Source: Promicromonospora sp. MEB111
GTDB lineage: Bacteria > Actinomycetota > Actinomycetes > Actinomycetales > Cellulomonadaceae
Direction of reading: 5' to 3'
DNA length: 64,000 bases
NCBI RefSeq assembly: GCF_030209445.1
Contig: NZ_JARVSD010000008.1
Coordinates: 1 to 64,000, forward strand
Shown here: positions 25,193 to 33,716 of the stretch, in pieces
How the letters are laid out: each line of letters starts with the position of its first letter
Numbering within the stretch: the first letter of the stretch is position 1
Notes under the pieces: model-generated
Seen by the model: only the letters and a program-made list of their open reading frames with translations
Told to the model about the DNA's origin: nothing
Databases searched by the model: none
Made by a program: the position numbers and the translations under genes

Positions 25193-25627
25193 ATGGACGA
25201 CGCGGTGCCGGCAGAGGTCGTGCGCGTGACGCAGGAGGTCCTGGACGACGCCGTCGGGCGGGCGGTCGAGGCCGCCGTGGCCGCGCCGGAGTGCGGCGCC
25301 GTGGTCACGTTCCGCGGCGTCGTGCGGGACGACGACGGGGGCCGCGACGTGGTCAGCCTCGACTACGAGGCACACCCCGACGCAACCGCCGTCCTACAAA
25401 AAGTGTGCCAGGCGGTGGCCGCCGAGACGGGCCTCCGCGTCGCCGCGACGCACCGCTACGGGCACCTCGTGGTGGGGGACGTCGCGCTCGTCGCGTCGGC
25501 GTCGGCCGGGCACCGCAAGGAGGCCTTCGAGGCGTGCTCCCTGCTGGTGGAGCGCATCAAGGCCGAGGTGCCGATCTGGAAGAAGCAGCAGTTCACGGAC
25601 GGCGAGTCCGAGTGGGTCGGTCTGTAA
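25193..25627 (+). CDS. moaE: Molybdopterin synthase catalytic subunit
   Basis: A 144-residue MoaE, which transfers sulfur from MoaD thiocarboxylate to precursor Z. Signature segments are GAVVTFRGVVRDDDGG, LDYEAHPDATAVLQKVCQ, ATHRYGHLVVGDVALVASASAGHRKEAFEAC and the catalytic Lys region VPIWKKQQF. I chose the ATG at 25193, with GGGAG 7-8 bases upstream. The partner MoaD is not in the window. The 3' end overlaps the convergent glycosyltransferase gene by 35 bases. Confidence 0.95.
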   Translation: MDDAVPAEVVRVTQEVLDDAVGRAVEAAVAAPECGAVVTFRGVVRDDDGGRDVVSLDYEAHPDATAVLQKVCQAVAAETGLRVAATHRYGHLVVGDVALVASASAGHRKEAFEACSLLVERIKAEVPIWKKQQFTDGESEWVGL

Positions 25628-27032
25628 CGATCCGCCGGACCCGCGTGACCGCCCGGCCGACCGTGCGGGGGATGCTGGCGGGCAGCAGCTCGGGGAGCCG
25701 GGCGACGCGGCCGGGCAGCGTCAGGCTCGGCCGCGACAGGCCGGGCCGCGACGGACCGGGCCGCGACCGGCCGGGCAGGTTGAGGCTCGGCAGGTTCAGG
25801 CTGGACAGCGACGGCAGGCTCGGCAGGTTGAGCGTCGGCCGGGTCAGGTGCGGCAGCGTCAGGCTGGGCACGGTCAGGCTCGGCATGTTCAGCCCGGTCA
25901 GGCCGAGGCCCGGCAGCCGCTGGATCCCGCGCACCCAGATGCGCTCGCGCACCGGCGGGGGCGGCACGTCGAGCCGGTCGTAGAACGCCTCGGCGCAGGC
26001 CCGCCAGGAGAACAGCTCCGCGTACCGGCGGGTCTCCTCGCGGGAGCACGCCAGCGCGGCGAGGCAGGCCGCGCGCAGGTCGTCGTCGACGGCGCCCGCG
26101 CCGGAGCCGGGGATGAGGTCGCGGGGACCCGGCGCGTCGAAGCCGGCCACGGGCGTGCCCGAGGCCATGGCCTCCAGGATGACCAGGCCGAACGTGTCGG
26201 TGCGGCTCGGGAAGACGAGCACGTCGGCGTCGGCGAAGTGCTGGGCCAGGTCGTCGCCCGAGAGGCGGCCCCGGAAGTGGGCGCCGGGGTAGGCGGCCTC
26301 CAGGTCGGCGCGGGCCGGGCCGTCGCCCACGACCACCTTGGAGCCCGGCAGGTCCAGGTCGAGGAACGCCTCGACGTTCTTCTCCACGGCCAGCCGCCCC
26401 ACGTACAGGAAGACGGGCCCGGGCAGGTCCCGGTAGACGCCGGCCCCCGTGGCCCCGGTCGTGGCGGCCCCGGCCCCGGTGGCGGCCCGCCGGCGGGGGT
26501 GGAACTGCTCCGTGTCCACGCCGAGGCTCCACGGCGTCACGTTCCGGATCCGCCACTGGGTGAGCTGCTCGCGCATGGTCGGCGTCGCCACCAGCACGGC
26601 GCCGGACTTGTCGTGGAACTTGCGCACGTAGCGGTAGCCCGCCCACAGCGGGATCCACGACCAGCGCGCGCTCACGTACTCCGGGAACTGGGTGTGGTAG
26701 CTGGAGGTGAACGGGAAGCCGAAGTGGTCGCAGACGGCGCGCGCGTACCAGCCGAGCGGGCCCTCGGTCGCGATGTGCACGGCGTCGGGCGCGAACTCCA
26801 GGAAGCGCCGCTCCACGTCGTCGCGCGCCATGATCGGCACCCGGATCTCGGAGTAGGTGATCAGGGGGATCGTCCGGTAGCCGTCCCACGGCGTGACCAC
26901 CTCGACCGCGCAGCCCATCCGGCGCAGCTCGGCCACGGTGCGCGAGAGCGCCGTGGCGACACCGTTCACCTGCGGTTCCCAGGCGTCGGTGACGATCATG
27001 ATCCGCTGCGGCCGCTCGGTCGCTGTCAGCAC
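25593..27032 (-). CDS. GT4-type glycosyltransferase with Leu-Pro repeat tail
   Basis: A protein of about 479 residues. The GT-B glycosyltransferase has RIMIVTDAWEPQVNGVATALSRTV at the N-terminus and FLYVGRLAVEKNVEAFLDLDLPGSKVVVGDGP in the donor-binding half. The E-x7-E-like motif is in DVLVFPSRTDTFGLVILEAMASGTPVAGF. It resembles the alpha-mannosyltransferases that glycosylate lipids in actinobacteria. The GTG at 27032 is preferred because a 20-bp-arm hairpin lies at 27061-27101; a GTG at 27107 is possible. The last 125 residues contain repeated SLTLP/SLNLP-like pentads, not part of the catalytic domain. Confidence 0.86.
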   Translation of the reverse strand: MLTATERPQRIMIVTDAWEPQVNGVATALSRTVAELRRMGCAVEVVTPWDGYRTIPLITYSEIRVPIMARDDVERRFLEFAPDAVHIATEGPLGWYARAVCDHFGFPFTSSYHTQFPEYVSARWSWIPLWAGYRYVRKFHDKSGAVLVATPTMREQLTQWRIRNVTPWSLGVDTEQFHPRRRAATGAGAATTGATGAGVYRDLPGPVFLYVGRLAVEKNVEAFLDLDLPGSKVVVGDGPARADLEAAYPGAHFRGRLSGDDLAQHFADADVLVFPSRTDTFGLVILEAMASGTPVAGFDAPGPRDLIPGSGAGAVDDDLRAACLAALACSREETRRYAELFSWRACAEAFYDRLDVPPPPVRERIWVRGIQRLPGLGLTGLNMPSLTVPSLTLPHLTRPTLNLPSLPSLSSLNLPSLNLPGRSRPGPSRPGLSRPSLTLPGRVARLPELLPASIPRTVGRAVTRVRRIVTDRPTRTRRP

Positions 27033-27060
27033 GGCGCGATTCAACCACGTTCCGGGTGAC

Positions 27061-27101
27061 GCGCCGACCACCGGGCCGCCGGGCGGCCCGGTGGTCGGCG
27101 C
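27061..27101. terminator. 20-bp-arm hairpin ending the Ugp-like operon
   Basis: The 20-base arm at 27061-27080 (starting GCGCCGACCACC) is exactly complementary to 27082-27101, with one base at the centre. It begins 8 bases beyond the stop of the substrate-binding protein on the leftward strand and ends 29 bases before the preferred glycosyltransferase start. It therefore separates the ABC operon from the glycosyltransferase gene. Confidence 0.8.
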
Positions 27102-27108
27102 GGTCACG

Positions 27109-28491
27109 TCAGTCCTGGGCGTCGAGGTAGGGCTCGACGTTCTCGGTGTACGCCGTCTCGATGCGCGGCGTGACGGCCTCGAACGCCGTGGCCGGGTCGG
27201 CGCCCTCGATGATGATCTGCTCGAGCGCGTCGTTGAGCAGGGCGTCGGCGCCGGGCACGAAGACGCGGACGTCGTCCTGCGTGCGGGCCTTGTCGGCGAG
27301 CTGGTCCACCGCGGTGCGGAACTGCGGAGTCTCCTCGTAGGTGGCCTTCATCGTGTCGCTCTCCACGGCGGAGGTGCGCACGGGCATGTAGCCGGTGCTC
27401 TGCGAGAAGGTGGCGGTGTTCTCGGTGTTCGTGAGGAACTCCAGGAACATCGCGGCCGCGAGCTGCTCCTCGGGCGTCTTGGACGACGGGATGGCCAGGC
27501 CGGTGCCGCCGGTCGGGGTGCCGCCGCCCTGCGGGCCGTCGGGCAGGTAGGCCGTGCCCACCTCGAACTTCGCCGCGTCGAGCGCGCCCTTGAGCGAGCC
27601 CGTCGAGCCGATCGTGGAGGCGATGAGGCCGGACGAGAAGTCGGCCATCGCGTCGTCGGCGGACAGCGTGGCGACGCCGGACTCGTGGAAGAGGTCGTGC
27701 ACGAACTGGCCGCCCGCGACGGCCTCGGGGGTGTCGAGGGTGAGCTCGAAGCCGTCGGAGTACGCCCCGCCCTGGCCCCAGATCATGTTCTCGAACCACC
27801 AGGCGCCCCACGACGGCCCGGTCGACAGGCCGAACGTCGAGCCCTTCTCGGGCACCTCCTTCTTCAGGGAGGCGTCCCACTCCTCGAGCTCGGCCCAGGT
27901 CTCCGGGCCGCGGTCGGGCAGGCCGGCGGCCTCCCAGAGGTCCTTGTTGTAGTAGAACAGCGGCGTCGAGCGGGCGTACGGCACGGCCCAGTGCCGGCCG
28001 TCGTACTCGTAGTCGGAGTAGAGCGCGGGCTGGAAGTCGGCGGCGTCGGCGTCCAGGAACTCCATGACGTCGTCGACCGGCATGATCTGGTCGTTCAGGT
28101 GGTAGCGGAACCACCACACGTCCGAGGCGATGACCAGGTCCGGCAGGTCGTCCGTCTGCGAGGCGGCCTGGAACCGCTGCGCGACCTCGTCGTAGTCGGC
28201 GCCGGCGGTGACCAGCTTGACGCTGATGCCGGTCTCGGCCTTGAAGTCGTCGATGAGCTGCTGCTCGACCTCCTGGGACGCGCCCGGGTGGTTGCTCCAC
28301 CAGGTGATCTCCTGGGCGGGCTCGACCTGCGACCAGTCGACGGCCTCGGCCGACGCCTCGTCGGAGCCGCCGGTAGCGCCGACGCTCGGGCCGGCGCACC
28401 CGGCGGCGGTCAGGGCGGTGAGCGCGGCGAGTGCGGTGACGACGGCGGCGCGGGGGCGCCGGGCGGCCCTGCGGGCAGGACTGTGGGACAC
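27109..28491 (-). CDS. Extracellular substrate-binding lipoprotein, UgpB-like
   Basis: A 460-residue lipoprotein with signal peptide and lipobox LTAAGC (Cys near residue 32). The SBP_bac_1 fold resembles UgpB, the sn-glycerol-3-phosphate binding protein: ITWWSNHPGASQEVEQQLIDDFKAETGI, AVPYARSTPLFYYNKDLWEAAGL, GSTGSLKGALDAAKFEVGTAYLPDG and GTGLAIPSSKTPEEQLAAAMFLEFL. It is the last gene of a three-gene import operon; a separate ATPase is absent, as usual where a shared MsiK-type ATPase serves several importers. The GTG start at 28491 is 76 bases after the permease gene. Confidence 0.9.
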   Translation of the reverse strand: MSHSPARRAARRPRAAVVTALAALTALTAAGCAGPSVGATGGSDEASAEAVDWSQVEPAQEITWWSNHPGASQEVEQQLIDDFKAETGISVKLVTAGADYDEVAQRFQAASQTDDLPDLVIASDVWWFRYHLNDQIMPVDDVMEFLDADAADFQPALYSDYEYDGRHWAVPYARSTPLFYYNKDLWEAAGLPDRGPETWAELEEWDASLKKEVPEKGSTFGLSTGPSWGAWWFENMIWGQGGAYSDGFELTLDTPEAVAGGQFVHDLFHESGVATLSADDAMADFSSGLIASTIGSTGSLKGALDAAKFEVGTAYLPDGPQGGGTPTGGTGLAIPSSKTPEEQLAAAMFLEFLTNTENTATFSQSTGYMPVRTSAVESDTMKATYEETPQFRTAVDQLADKARTQDDVRVFVPGADALLNDALEQIIIEGADPATAFEAVTPRIETAYTENVEPYLDAQD

Positions 28492-28567
28492 GGGGGTGCT
28501 CCTTGGGTTTCGTTCCGGGACGGCGCACCCGGTTCCGGGCGCTGGGGGAGGGGAAGGAGGGGGCGGC

Positions 28568-29422
28568 TCAGCCGGTGACGGCGCCCGCGGTGAGGCCGGC
28601 GACGAGCCGGCGCTGCAGGACGAGGAAGACCAGCAGGATGGGGAGGGTCACGACGACGGTGGCGGCGAGCAGCACGCCCCAGTTCGTCATGCCGTCGGTG
28701 TTCTGCAGCAGGGTGAGCCCCACGGGCAGCGTCATCGTCGAGGGGTCGTCGACCACGAGGAACGGCCACAAGTAGTCGTTCCACTCGGTCACGACGGAGA
28801 CCAGGGCGACGGCGGCGAGGGTCGGCGTGCTCATCGGCACCACGAACCGCCACAGCTTGCGCCAGTGCCCCGCCCCGTCGAGCTCGGCCGCCTCCAGGAC
28901 GGACCGCGGCAGCGTGAGGAAGTGCTGGCGGAAGAGGAAGGTGCCGAACGCGCTGGCCAGGCCCGGCACGAGGATGCCCTGGTAGGTGTTGAGCCAGCCG
29001 AGGCTCGCCACCAGGGTGTAGTTGGGGATGATCGTGATCTGCGGCGGGATCATCAGCGTCGCGATGACCAGCCCGAACACGACCTTGCGGAACGGGAAGT
29101 CCAGGAAGACGAGCGCGTACGCGCAGCACAGGCCGAGCGCCACCTTGAGGCCCGCGCCGACGATCGTCAGGCCGATGCTGTTGGCCAGCAGCCGGCCGAG
29201 CGGGATGGCACCCGCGGCCTGCGCGTAGTTGTCGAGGTCCGGCTGGGCCGGGAGCCACTGCAGCGGGAGCTGGTAGAGCTCGTCGGGGGCCTTGAGGCTG
29301 GCGAGCGCCATCCACAGCAGCGGCGCGCCGAGCACGACGGTCGCGAGGATCATCGTGAGGTAGCCGCCGACCTGGGGCGAGCGCCGTCGTCGGGCGGACT
29401 GCTGGAGCGTGGCGGCGGTCAT
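28568..29422 (-). CDS. Carbohydrate ABC transporter permease (UgpE-like)
   Basis: A 284-residue permease with six helices and the EAA loop LPRSVLEAAELDGAGHWRKLWRFVVPMSTPTLAAV. It starts within the stop of the other permease gene (ATGA). The sequence ALASLKAPDELYQLPLQWLP after the first helix is typical of the MalG/UgpE class. Confidence 0.93.
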   Translation of the reverse strand: MTAATLQQSARRRRSPQVGGYLTMILATVVLGAPLLWMALASLKAPDELYQLPLQWLPAQPDLDNYAQAAGAIPLGRLLANSIGLTIVGAGLKVALGLCCAYALVFLDFPFRKVVFGLVIATLMIPPQITIIPNYTLVASLGWLNTYQGILVPGLASAFGTFLFRQHFLTLPRSVLEAAELDGAGHWRKLWRFVVPMSTPTLAAVALVSVVTEWNDYLWPFLVVDDPSTMTLPVGLTLLQNTDGMTNWGVLLAATVVVTLPILLVFLVLQRRLVAGLTAGAVTG

Positions 29423-30408
29423 GCGTAGTGCACCTTCTGCTGGACGAACCGCAGCTGCACGGCCGTGACGGCGAGCAGCACGAGGAACAGGACGGTGGCG
29501 ACGGCGGACGCGTACCCGGCCCGGCCGTTGACGAAGCTCTCGACGTAGATCGAGTACATGAGCGTGGTGGTGGACCCGAGCGGGCCGCCCTGCGTCATGG
29601 CCTTGATGGTGTCGAAGGACTGCAGGGAGCTGAGCAGCATCGTCACGAGCAGGAAGAACGTCGTCGGCGTGAGCAGCGGCAGCACGACCGAGCGCAGGGT
29701 GCGGGCGGCGGACGCGCCGTCGATGGCGGCGGCGTCCTTGAGGTCCTGCGGCACGGCCTGCAGGCCCGCCAGGTAGATGAGGGCGACGTACCCGAGGTTC
29801 TTCCACAGGTAGACGACGATGACCATCACCAGCGGCCACGGGCGGTTCGTGTACCACTCGGGGGAGGCGATGCCCACCCAGCCGAGCACCTCCTGGATCA
29901 GGCCGTAGCGCGGGTCGAACATGAACAGCCACAGGATGCCGACGGCGAAGCCGCCCAGCACGTACGGCGCGAACGCGACGGTGCGGGCGACACCGCGGCC
30001 GCGCAGCCTGCGGTTGAGCAGCAGAGCCAGGCCGAGGCCCAGGACCATGGCGCCGCCGACGGTCGCGACGGTGAAGACGAGGGTGGTGGTGACGACCCGC
30101 CCGGTGGTGGGTGCGGTGAACCACTCGACGTAGTTGCCGAGGCCCACGAACCGCGCGGTGGGCGAGCCGAGGTTCCACTGCAGGGTCGAGAGGTAGAGGC
30201 TCTCGACCAGCGGCCGGTACACGAAGACGAGCAGGAGGGCGATGTTGGGGCCGGCCAGCAGCAGCGCCCAGAGCAGGGCGGTGCGCCGGCGGCCGGCCGC
30301 GAGGCGGCTGCGGCGCGGGCGCTGCGGTGCTGTGCGCTCCGGGGCCGCGGAACCGGCCGGCGGGGCGCCGGGGTCCTCGGGCGCCCGTGGCGTCGCGATG
30401 GTGGTCAC
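29419..30408 (-). CDS. Carbohydrate ABC transporter permease (UgpA-like)
   Basis: A 329-residue permease of the MalF/UgpA class with an Ala/Pro/Arg-rich N-terminal cytoplasmic segment of about 40 residues. The EAA loop is VPQDLKDAAAIDGASAARTLRSVVLPLLTP. It is the first gene of the operon (permease, permease, binding protein). The GTG start is at 30408. Upstream, a GCGGC-AAAAA-GCCGC hairpin at 30443-30457 lies in the 149-bp gap after the DUF4143 gene and could end that gene or take part in control; no clear promoter was identified. Confidence 0.93.
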   Translation of the reverse strand: MTTIATPRAPEDPGAPPAGSAAPERTAPQRPRRSRLAAGRRRTALLWALLLAGPNIALLLVFVYRPLVESLYLSTLQWNLGSPTARFVGLGNYVEWFTAPTTGRVVTTTLVFTVATVGGAMVLGLGLALLLNRRLRGRGVARTVAFAPYVLGGFAVGILWLFMFDPRYGLIQEVLGWVGIASPEWYTNRPWPLVMVIVVYLWKNLGYVALIYLAGLQAVPQDLKDAAAIDGASAARTLRSVVLPLLTPTTFFLLVTMLLSSLQSFDTIKAMTQGGPLGSTTTLMYSIYVESFVNGRAGYASAVATVLFLVLLAVTAVQLRFVQQKVHYA

Positions 30409-30557
30409 GTGCCGTGAGCCTAGGAACCCGTCTGGGCGTTATGCGGCTTTTTGCCGCCCGCGGGGGTGAGGCTTCCGGCAACGTACACGCAGCCGTTCCC
30501 CGGGGGTCACCTGGGACGGCTGGAGGTCATGCGGGCGACATGTCGCGCCGGTTCGGC

Positions 30558-31829
30558 TCAGGGGCCGAGCAGCGCGAGTGGGACAACCGCGACGCCGTCA
30601 GGCCGTCGGTAAGCGAACTCGCCCGTCGTGACGACAACTCGATCGGCCATTCGGTCGCCGATCTGGTCGTGAAGCCAGTTGAGATGGCGCACGTCTTTGT
30701 CGGTGACCGTCGCAGCGAGCTTGACCTCGACAGCGACGACCTTCCTGTCCTCGCCTTCGACGATCAGGTCCACCTCGTGGTCGGTGTTCTTGGTGCGGAG
30801 GTGGCCGACCTCGGCGTCGAGAGCTCCTGCGTAGACGCGCACGCTTTGCGCAGTGAGCGACTCGAAGAGCGCCCCGAGCCAGGTCCCGGTCTGTGCCGAG
30901 ACGCGGGTGCCCTCGCCGCGGAGCAGACCAGACTTTCCAACGCCAACGAGGCGAGCGGCGATCGCGGGGTCGACGAGGTGGTGCTTGGGAGCCTGCGTGA
31001 GCCGCTTGAGAGTGTTGAACGTGGGTATCCAGGCAGGGATCGGGTCGAGGATGAAGATGCGCTGGAGATGCTCGCGGTAGGAGTCGGCAGTCACTCGGCT
31101 CGGCTTGTCGTCGTCACCAGCCGTCGCGGCGTCAAGGATCGTGGTGTAGGAGGCATCGGTAGCTGTCGCGGCGCCATAGGCGGCAAGCCAGGCTCTGAGC
31201 GCATTCGGCCGCCGTACGGTGACTCCGTTCTCGGGAAGCTCTCGTTCTGCGATTCGTGCCACATAGCTGTCCAACTGGACCCGCCGGGCGCGCTCGGGCA
31301 GGCCCCGAATGCCAGGGAATCCCGACCGAAGGATCTCATCGGCATATGTCTGCAGGTCAATGCTGGTGCGACCGCTGATCGTCGGGTGTTCGCCGCGGAG
31401 CAGCGCCCCAAGCGAGACCGTTGGGTCCTCGAGGCCTCGTTCCGCGAAGGCGAGGGGACGCATCGGGAAGCTGACGATTCGCCCGGCCCCCGAGTGAATG
31501 CGCACTCCGGACGGCACGCTCGCTGACCCGGCCAGAAGGAACTGTCCACCCTTGCTGTTGTCGTCGACGGCTCGGCGCACGCGGTCCCAGACAGACGGTT
31601 CCAGCTGCCATTCATCGATCAGCACGGGCGGTGGCGCCTGGACTACATAGTCGGGGTTGCCTGCGAGCACCTCACGCTGGCGAGGCTCGTTGAGCGTGAG
31701 GACCGTTGCGGCTCGCTGGCTGGCAGTGGCCGTCTTTCCCACACCCTTGGCGCCCTCCAGGGCAATTGCCGCCAGGTGGGGGAAGAGGTCGTCGAGAACA
31801 TCGTCAACAATCCGGCGCTGGTATGCCAT
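30558..31829 (-). CDS. AAA/DUF4143 ATPase
   Basis: A 423-residue protein. The N-terminal AAA_14 ATPase has Walker A ALEGAKGVGKTATA (residues about 22-35) and Walker B PPVLIDEW, with the sensor segment FLLAGSAS. The C-terminal DUF4143 nuclease-like domain has LGALFESLTAQSVRVYAGALDAEVGHLRTKNTDHEVDLIVEGEDRKVVAVEVKLA, carrying the D-x(n)-E-V-K residues of a PD-(D/E)XK core. Base composition is visibly lower in GC than its neighbours, suggesting acquisition. The family is widespread, mobile and of unproven role. Two 46-bp-spaced repeats lie upstream. Confidence 0.88.
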   Translation of the reverse strand: MAYQRRIVDDVLDDLFPHLAAIALEGAKGVGKTATASQRAATVLTLNEPRQREVLAGNPDYVVQAPPPVLIDEWQLEPSVWDRVRRAVDDNSKGGQFLLAGSASVPSGVRIHSGAGRIVSFPMRPLAFAERGLEDPTVSLGALLRGEHPTISGRTSIDLQTYADEILRSGFPGIRGLPERARRVQLDSYVARIAERELPENGVTVRRPNALRAWLAAYGAATATDASYTTILDAATAGDDDKPSRVTADSYREHLQRIFILDPIPAWIPTFNTLKRLTQAPKHHLVDPAIAARLVGVGKSGLLRGEGTRVSAQTGTWLGALFESLTAQSVRVYAGALDAEVGHLRTKNTDHEVDLIVEGEDRKVVAVEVKLAATVTDKDVRHLNWLHDQIGDRMADRVVVTTGEFAYRRPDGVAVVPLALLGP

Positions 31830-31847
31830 GTGCCCAACCTAGCAGTT

Positions 31848-31923
31848 GGACGGTGCTCTATTAGGCATTTCGACGAGATTCTACTATGCAGATGGACGGC
31901 CTTCTACCGGTCATCTCGACGAA
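31848..31923. repeat. Imperfect direct repeat in the DUF4143 promoter region
   Basis: GGACGG...CTA...CAT(T/C)TCGACGA occurs at 31848-31877 and again at 31894-31923, about 21 of 30 positions identical, with a period of 46 bases. The region 31830-31931 between the DUF4143 gene and moaA is AT-rich. On the DUF4143 strand each copy reads TCGTCGARATG...CCGTCCA, so these may be duplicated promoter or operator units. Confidence 0.45.
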
Positions 31924-31931
31924 GCGACATG

Positions 31932-33050
31932 TCAGCCGCCGATGGCGCCCATGCTGCGCTCGGTCTCGGCGAAGGCGTCGGCGGCCAGCTCGACGGCGTC
32001 GCTGCCGTGGGCGCGGGGCTTGGCCCACATCGCGGCCCGCCACGCGTCGCCCACCTCGTCGTCGGTGGCGCCGTCGCGGAGCAGGGACTTGAGGTCCGTC
32101 TCCTCGTTGCCGAACAGGCACGAGCGCACCGTGCCCTCGGCGGTCAGCCGGGTACGGTCGCAGGCCCCGCAGAACGAGCGGGTCACGGACGCGATGATCC
32201 CCACGGTGGCGGGGCCGTCGTCGACCAGCCACTCCTCGGCCGGGGCGGACGGGTCCTCGCGGCCGGCGGGGGTCAGGGTGAACCGCTCCTCCAGCACCCC
32301 CAGCAGGTCGGCCGCGCTCACCACGTCGTCGCGGGTCCAGCGCCCGTCGGCGTCGAGCGGCATCTCCTCGATGAAGCGCAGGTTGCAGCCGTGCGCCACG
32401 GACCAGGCGAGCAGGTCGGCGGCGCCCTCCAGCGTCTCGGGCAGCAGCACCGCGTTGATCTTGACGGGCGACAGCCCGGCGGCCAGCGCCGCCCGGATCC
32501 CCGTGAGCACGTCGTCGAGGCGGTCGCGCCGGGTCAGGGTCGCGAACGCCTCGCGGTCCACCGTGTCCAGCGAGACGTTGACGCGGTCCAGCCCGGCCGC
32601 GACCAGGGCGCCGACGCGCTTGTCCAGCCCGAGCGCGTTCGACGTCATGGCGATGCGGACGCGCTCCTGCGATCCCAGGGCGCGCATCGCGTCGTCGGCC
32701 GCCGTGCGGGCCGCGCCGATGATCTGCTCCAGGTCGCGCCGCATGAGCGGCTCGCCGCCGGTGAACCGGATGTCGCGGATGCCGAGGTCGCGCACGCCGA
32801 CGCCGACGAGCCGGCCGATCTCGTCCGGTGTCATCAGCTCGTCGCGCGGCACCAGGGGCAGGCCCTCGGCCGGCATGCAGTACGTGCAGCGCAGGGAGCA
32901 GGCCGTCGTGATCGACACCCGCAGGTCGCGCGCGACCCGCCCGTACCGGTCGACCAGCAGCGGCGTCTCCGGGCGCGGCCGGCCCGCCGGCGTGGCCGCG
33001 CGCCGGGGCACGCCTCGCACCGACGGGATACCGAGAGTCACAGCGGTCAT
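31932..33050 (-). CDS. moaA: GTP 3',8-cyclase (molybdenum cofactor biosynthesis)
   Basis: A 372-residue radical-SAM enzyme that converts GTP to the first cofactor precursor. The SAM cluster motif is [10 protein letters not shown] (residues about 51-60); [14 protein letters not shown] is the SAM-binding segment; the second Fe-S cluster cysteines are in [23 protein letters not shown]. The C-terminus ends in the essential GG (SMGAIGG). The N-terminal 34 residues are a variable extension. It stands apart from moeA-moaE, with transport and DUF4143 genes between them, and needs a MoaC that is not in the window. Confidence 0.96.
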   Translation of the reverse strand: MTAVTLGIPSVRGVPRRAATPAGRPRPETPLLVDRYGRVARDLRVSITTACSLRCTYCMPAEGLPLVPRDELMTPDEIGRLVGVGVRDLGIRDIRFTGGEPLMRRDLEQIIGAARTAADDAMRALGSQERVRIAMTSNALGLDKRVGALVAAGLDRVNVSLDTVDREAFATLTRRDRLDDVLTGIRAALAAGLSPVKINAVLLPETLEGAADLLAWSVAHGCNLRFIEEMPLDADGRWTRDDVVSAADLLGVLEERFTLTPAGREDPSAPAEEWLVDDGPATVGIIASVTRSFCGACDRTRLTAEGTVRSCLFGNEETDLKSLLRDGATDDEVGDAWRAAMWAKPRAHGSDAVELAADAFAETERSMGAIGG

Positions 33051-33107
33051 CCCACGAGAGTAGTCCGCGAGGTCGAGCTCGGGCGTCGCCTGTCTGACGC
33101 CTGGGCC

Positions 33108-33491
33108 TCAGGCGTAGCTGGCCTTGACCACCAGCACCGGCGCCGGGGAGTCGAGCAGCACCTGCTGGGTCGTCGCGCCGACCAGGAACGTGCCCACCGT
33201 GGAGTGCTTGCGCGAGCCGATGACCACGAGCTCCGCGGCGACGGCCTCGGCCCGGTCGACGATCGCGTCGGCCACCTCGGCCTGCTCGGCGCGGAACGTG
33301 ACGGGCGCGACGGTGACCGTGCCAGGGACGGTGTCGAGCAGGTGCGCGAGCGACGCGGGGACCTTGGTGTCCGCCTGCGGCGTGAGCACGAGGACGGCCA
33401 GCTCCTGCCGGCGTCGTACCGCCTCGGCGACGGCGGCGCGCATGGCCGCCTCACCCTGGGGCGACTCGTTGTATGCCACGAGGACGGTCAT
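33108..33491 (-). CDS. Universal stress protein (UspA family)
   Basis: A 127-residue single-domain Usp. The N-terminus is MTVLVAYNESPQGEAAMRAAVAEA, and the nucleotide-binding loop GSRKHSTVGTFLVGATTQQVLLDSPAPVLVVK matches G-x2-G-x9-G-[ST] only loosely: the second Gly is replaced (GSRKHSTVG), so ATP binding is uncertain. Upstream (33553-33580) a TGTCCGG/CCGGACA inverted repeat lies between this gene and the divergent SPFH operon. Confidence 0.9.
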   Translation of the reverse strand: MTVLVAYNESPQGEAAMRAAVAEAVRRRQELAVLVLTPQADTKVPASLAHLLDTVPGTVTVAPVTFRAEQAEVADAIVDRAEAVAAELVVIGSRKHSTVGTFLVGATTQQVLLDSPAPVLVVKASYA

Positions 33492-33633
33492 CGGTCCTAG
33501 CACCTCCGGACAGGTTCGCCGGGTAGTCACCCTGCGGTGAAACTCTCTCACATGTCCGGTCCACCGGCAGGTGCCGGACAACGCGTGGAACATCCGTGGG
33601 ACGTCCTGGGCACCGAACGGGACTCCTTTTCGT

Positions 33634-33661
33634 TTGCCGGGACGTACCGGACTTGTAGCGT
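33634..33661 (+). promoter_or_regulatory. Probable promoter of the SPFH operon
   Basis: TTGCCG (33634-33639) and TAGCGT (33656-33661) are spaced by 16 bases and resemble actinobacterial -35 and -10 elements. They lie 56 bases upstream of the SPFH gene start at 33717, in a 225-bp divergent gap that is less GC-rich than the genes. Confidence 0.45.
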
Positions 33662-33716
33662 CCGAGTGCTTGGGGTTTCCGGGCGGGCGCCCGGGCGGAG
33701 AGAAGAGGAAGACGAC

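Noticed and set aside
27033-27107. Upstream start for the glycosyltransferase at 27107
   Set aside because: It would place the 20-bp-arm terminator inside the coding region and adds residues not typical of the family.
30443-30457. GCGGC-AAAAA-GCCGC hairpin as a terminator of the DUF4143 gene
   Set aside because: The stem is only 5 bp and more than 100 bases from that stop; mentioned only under the UgpA-like gene.
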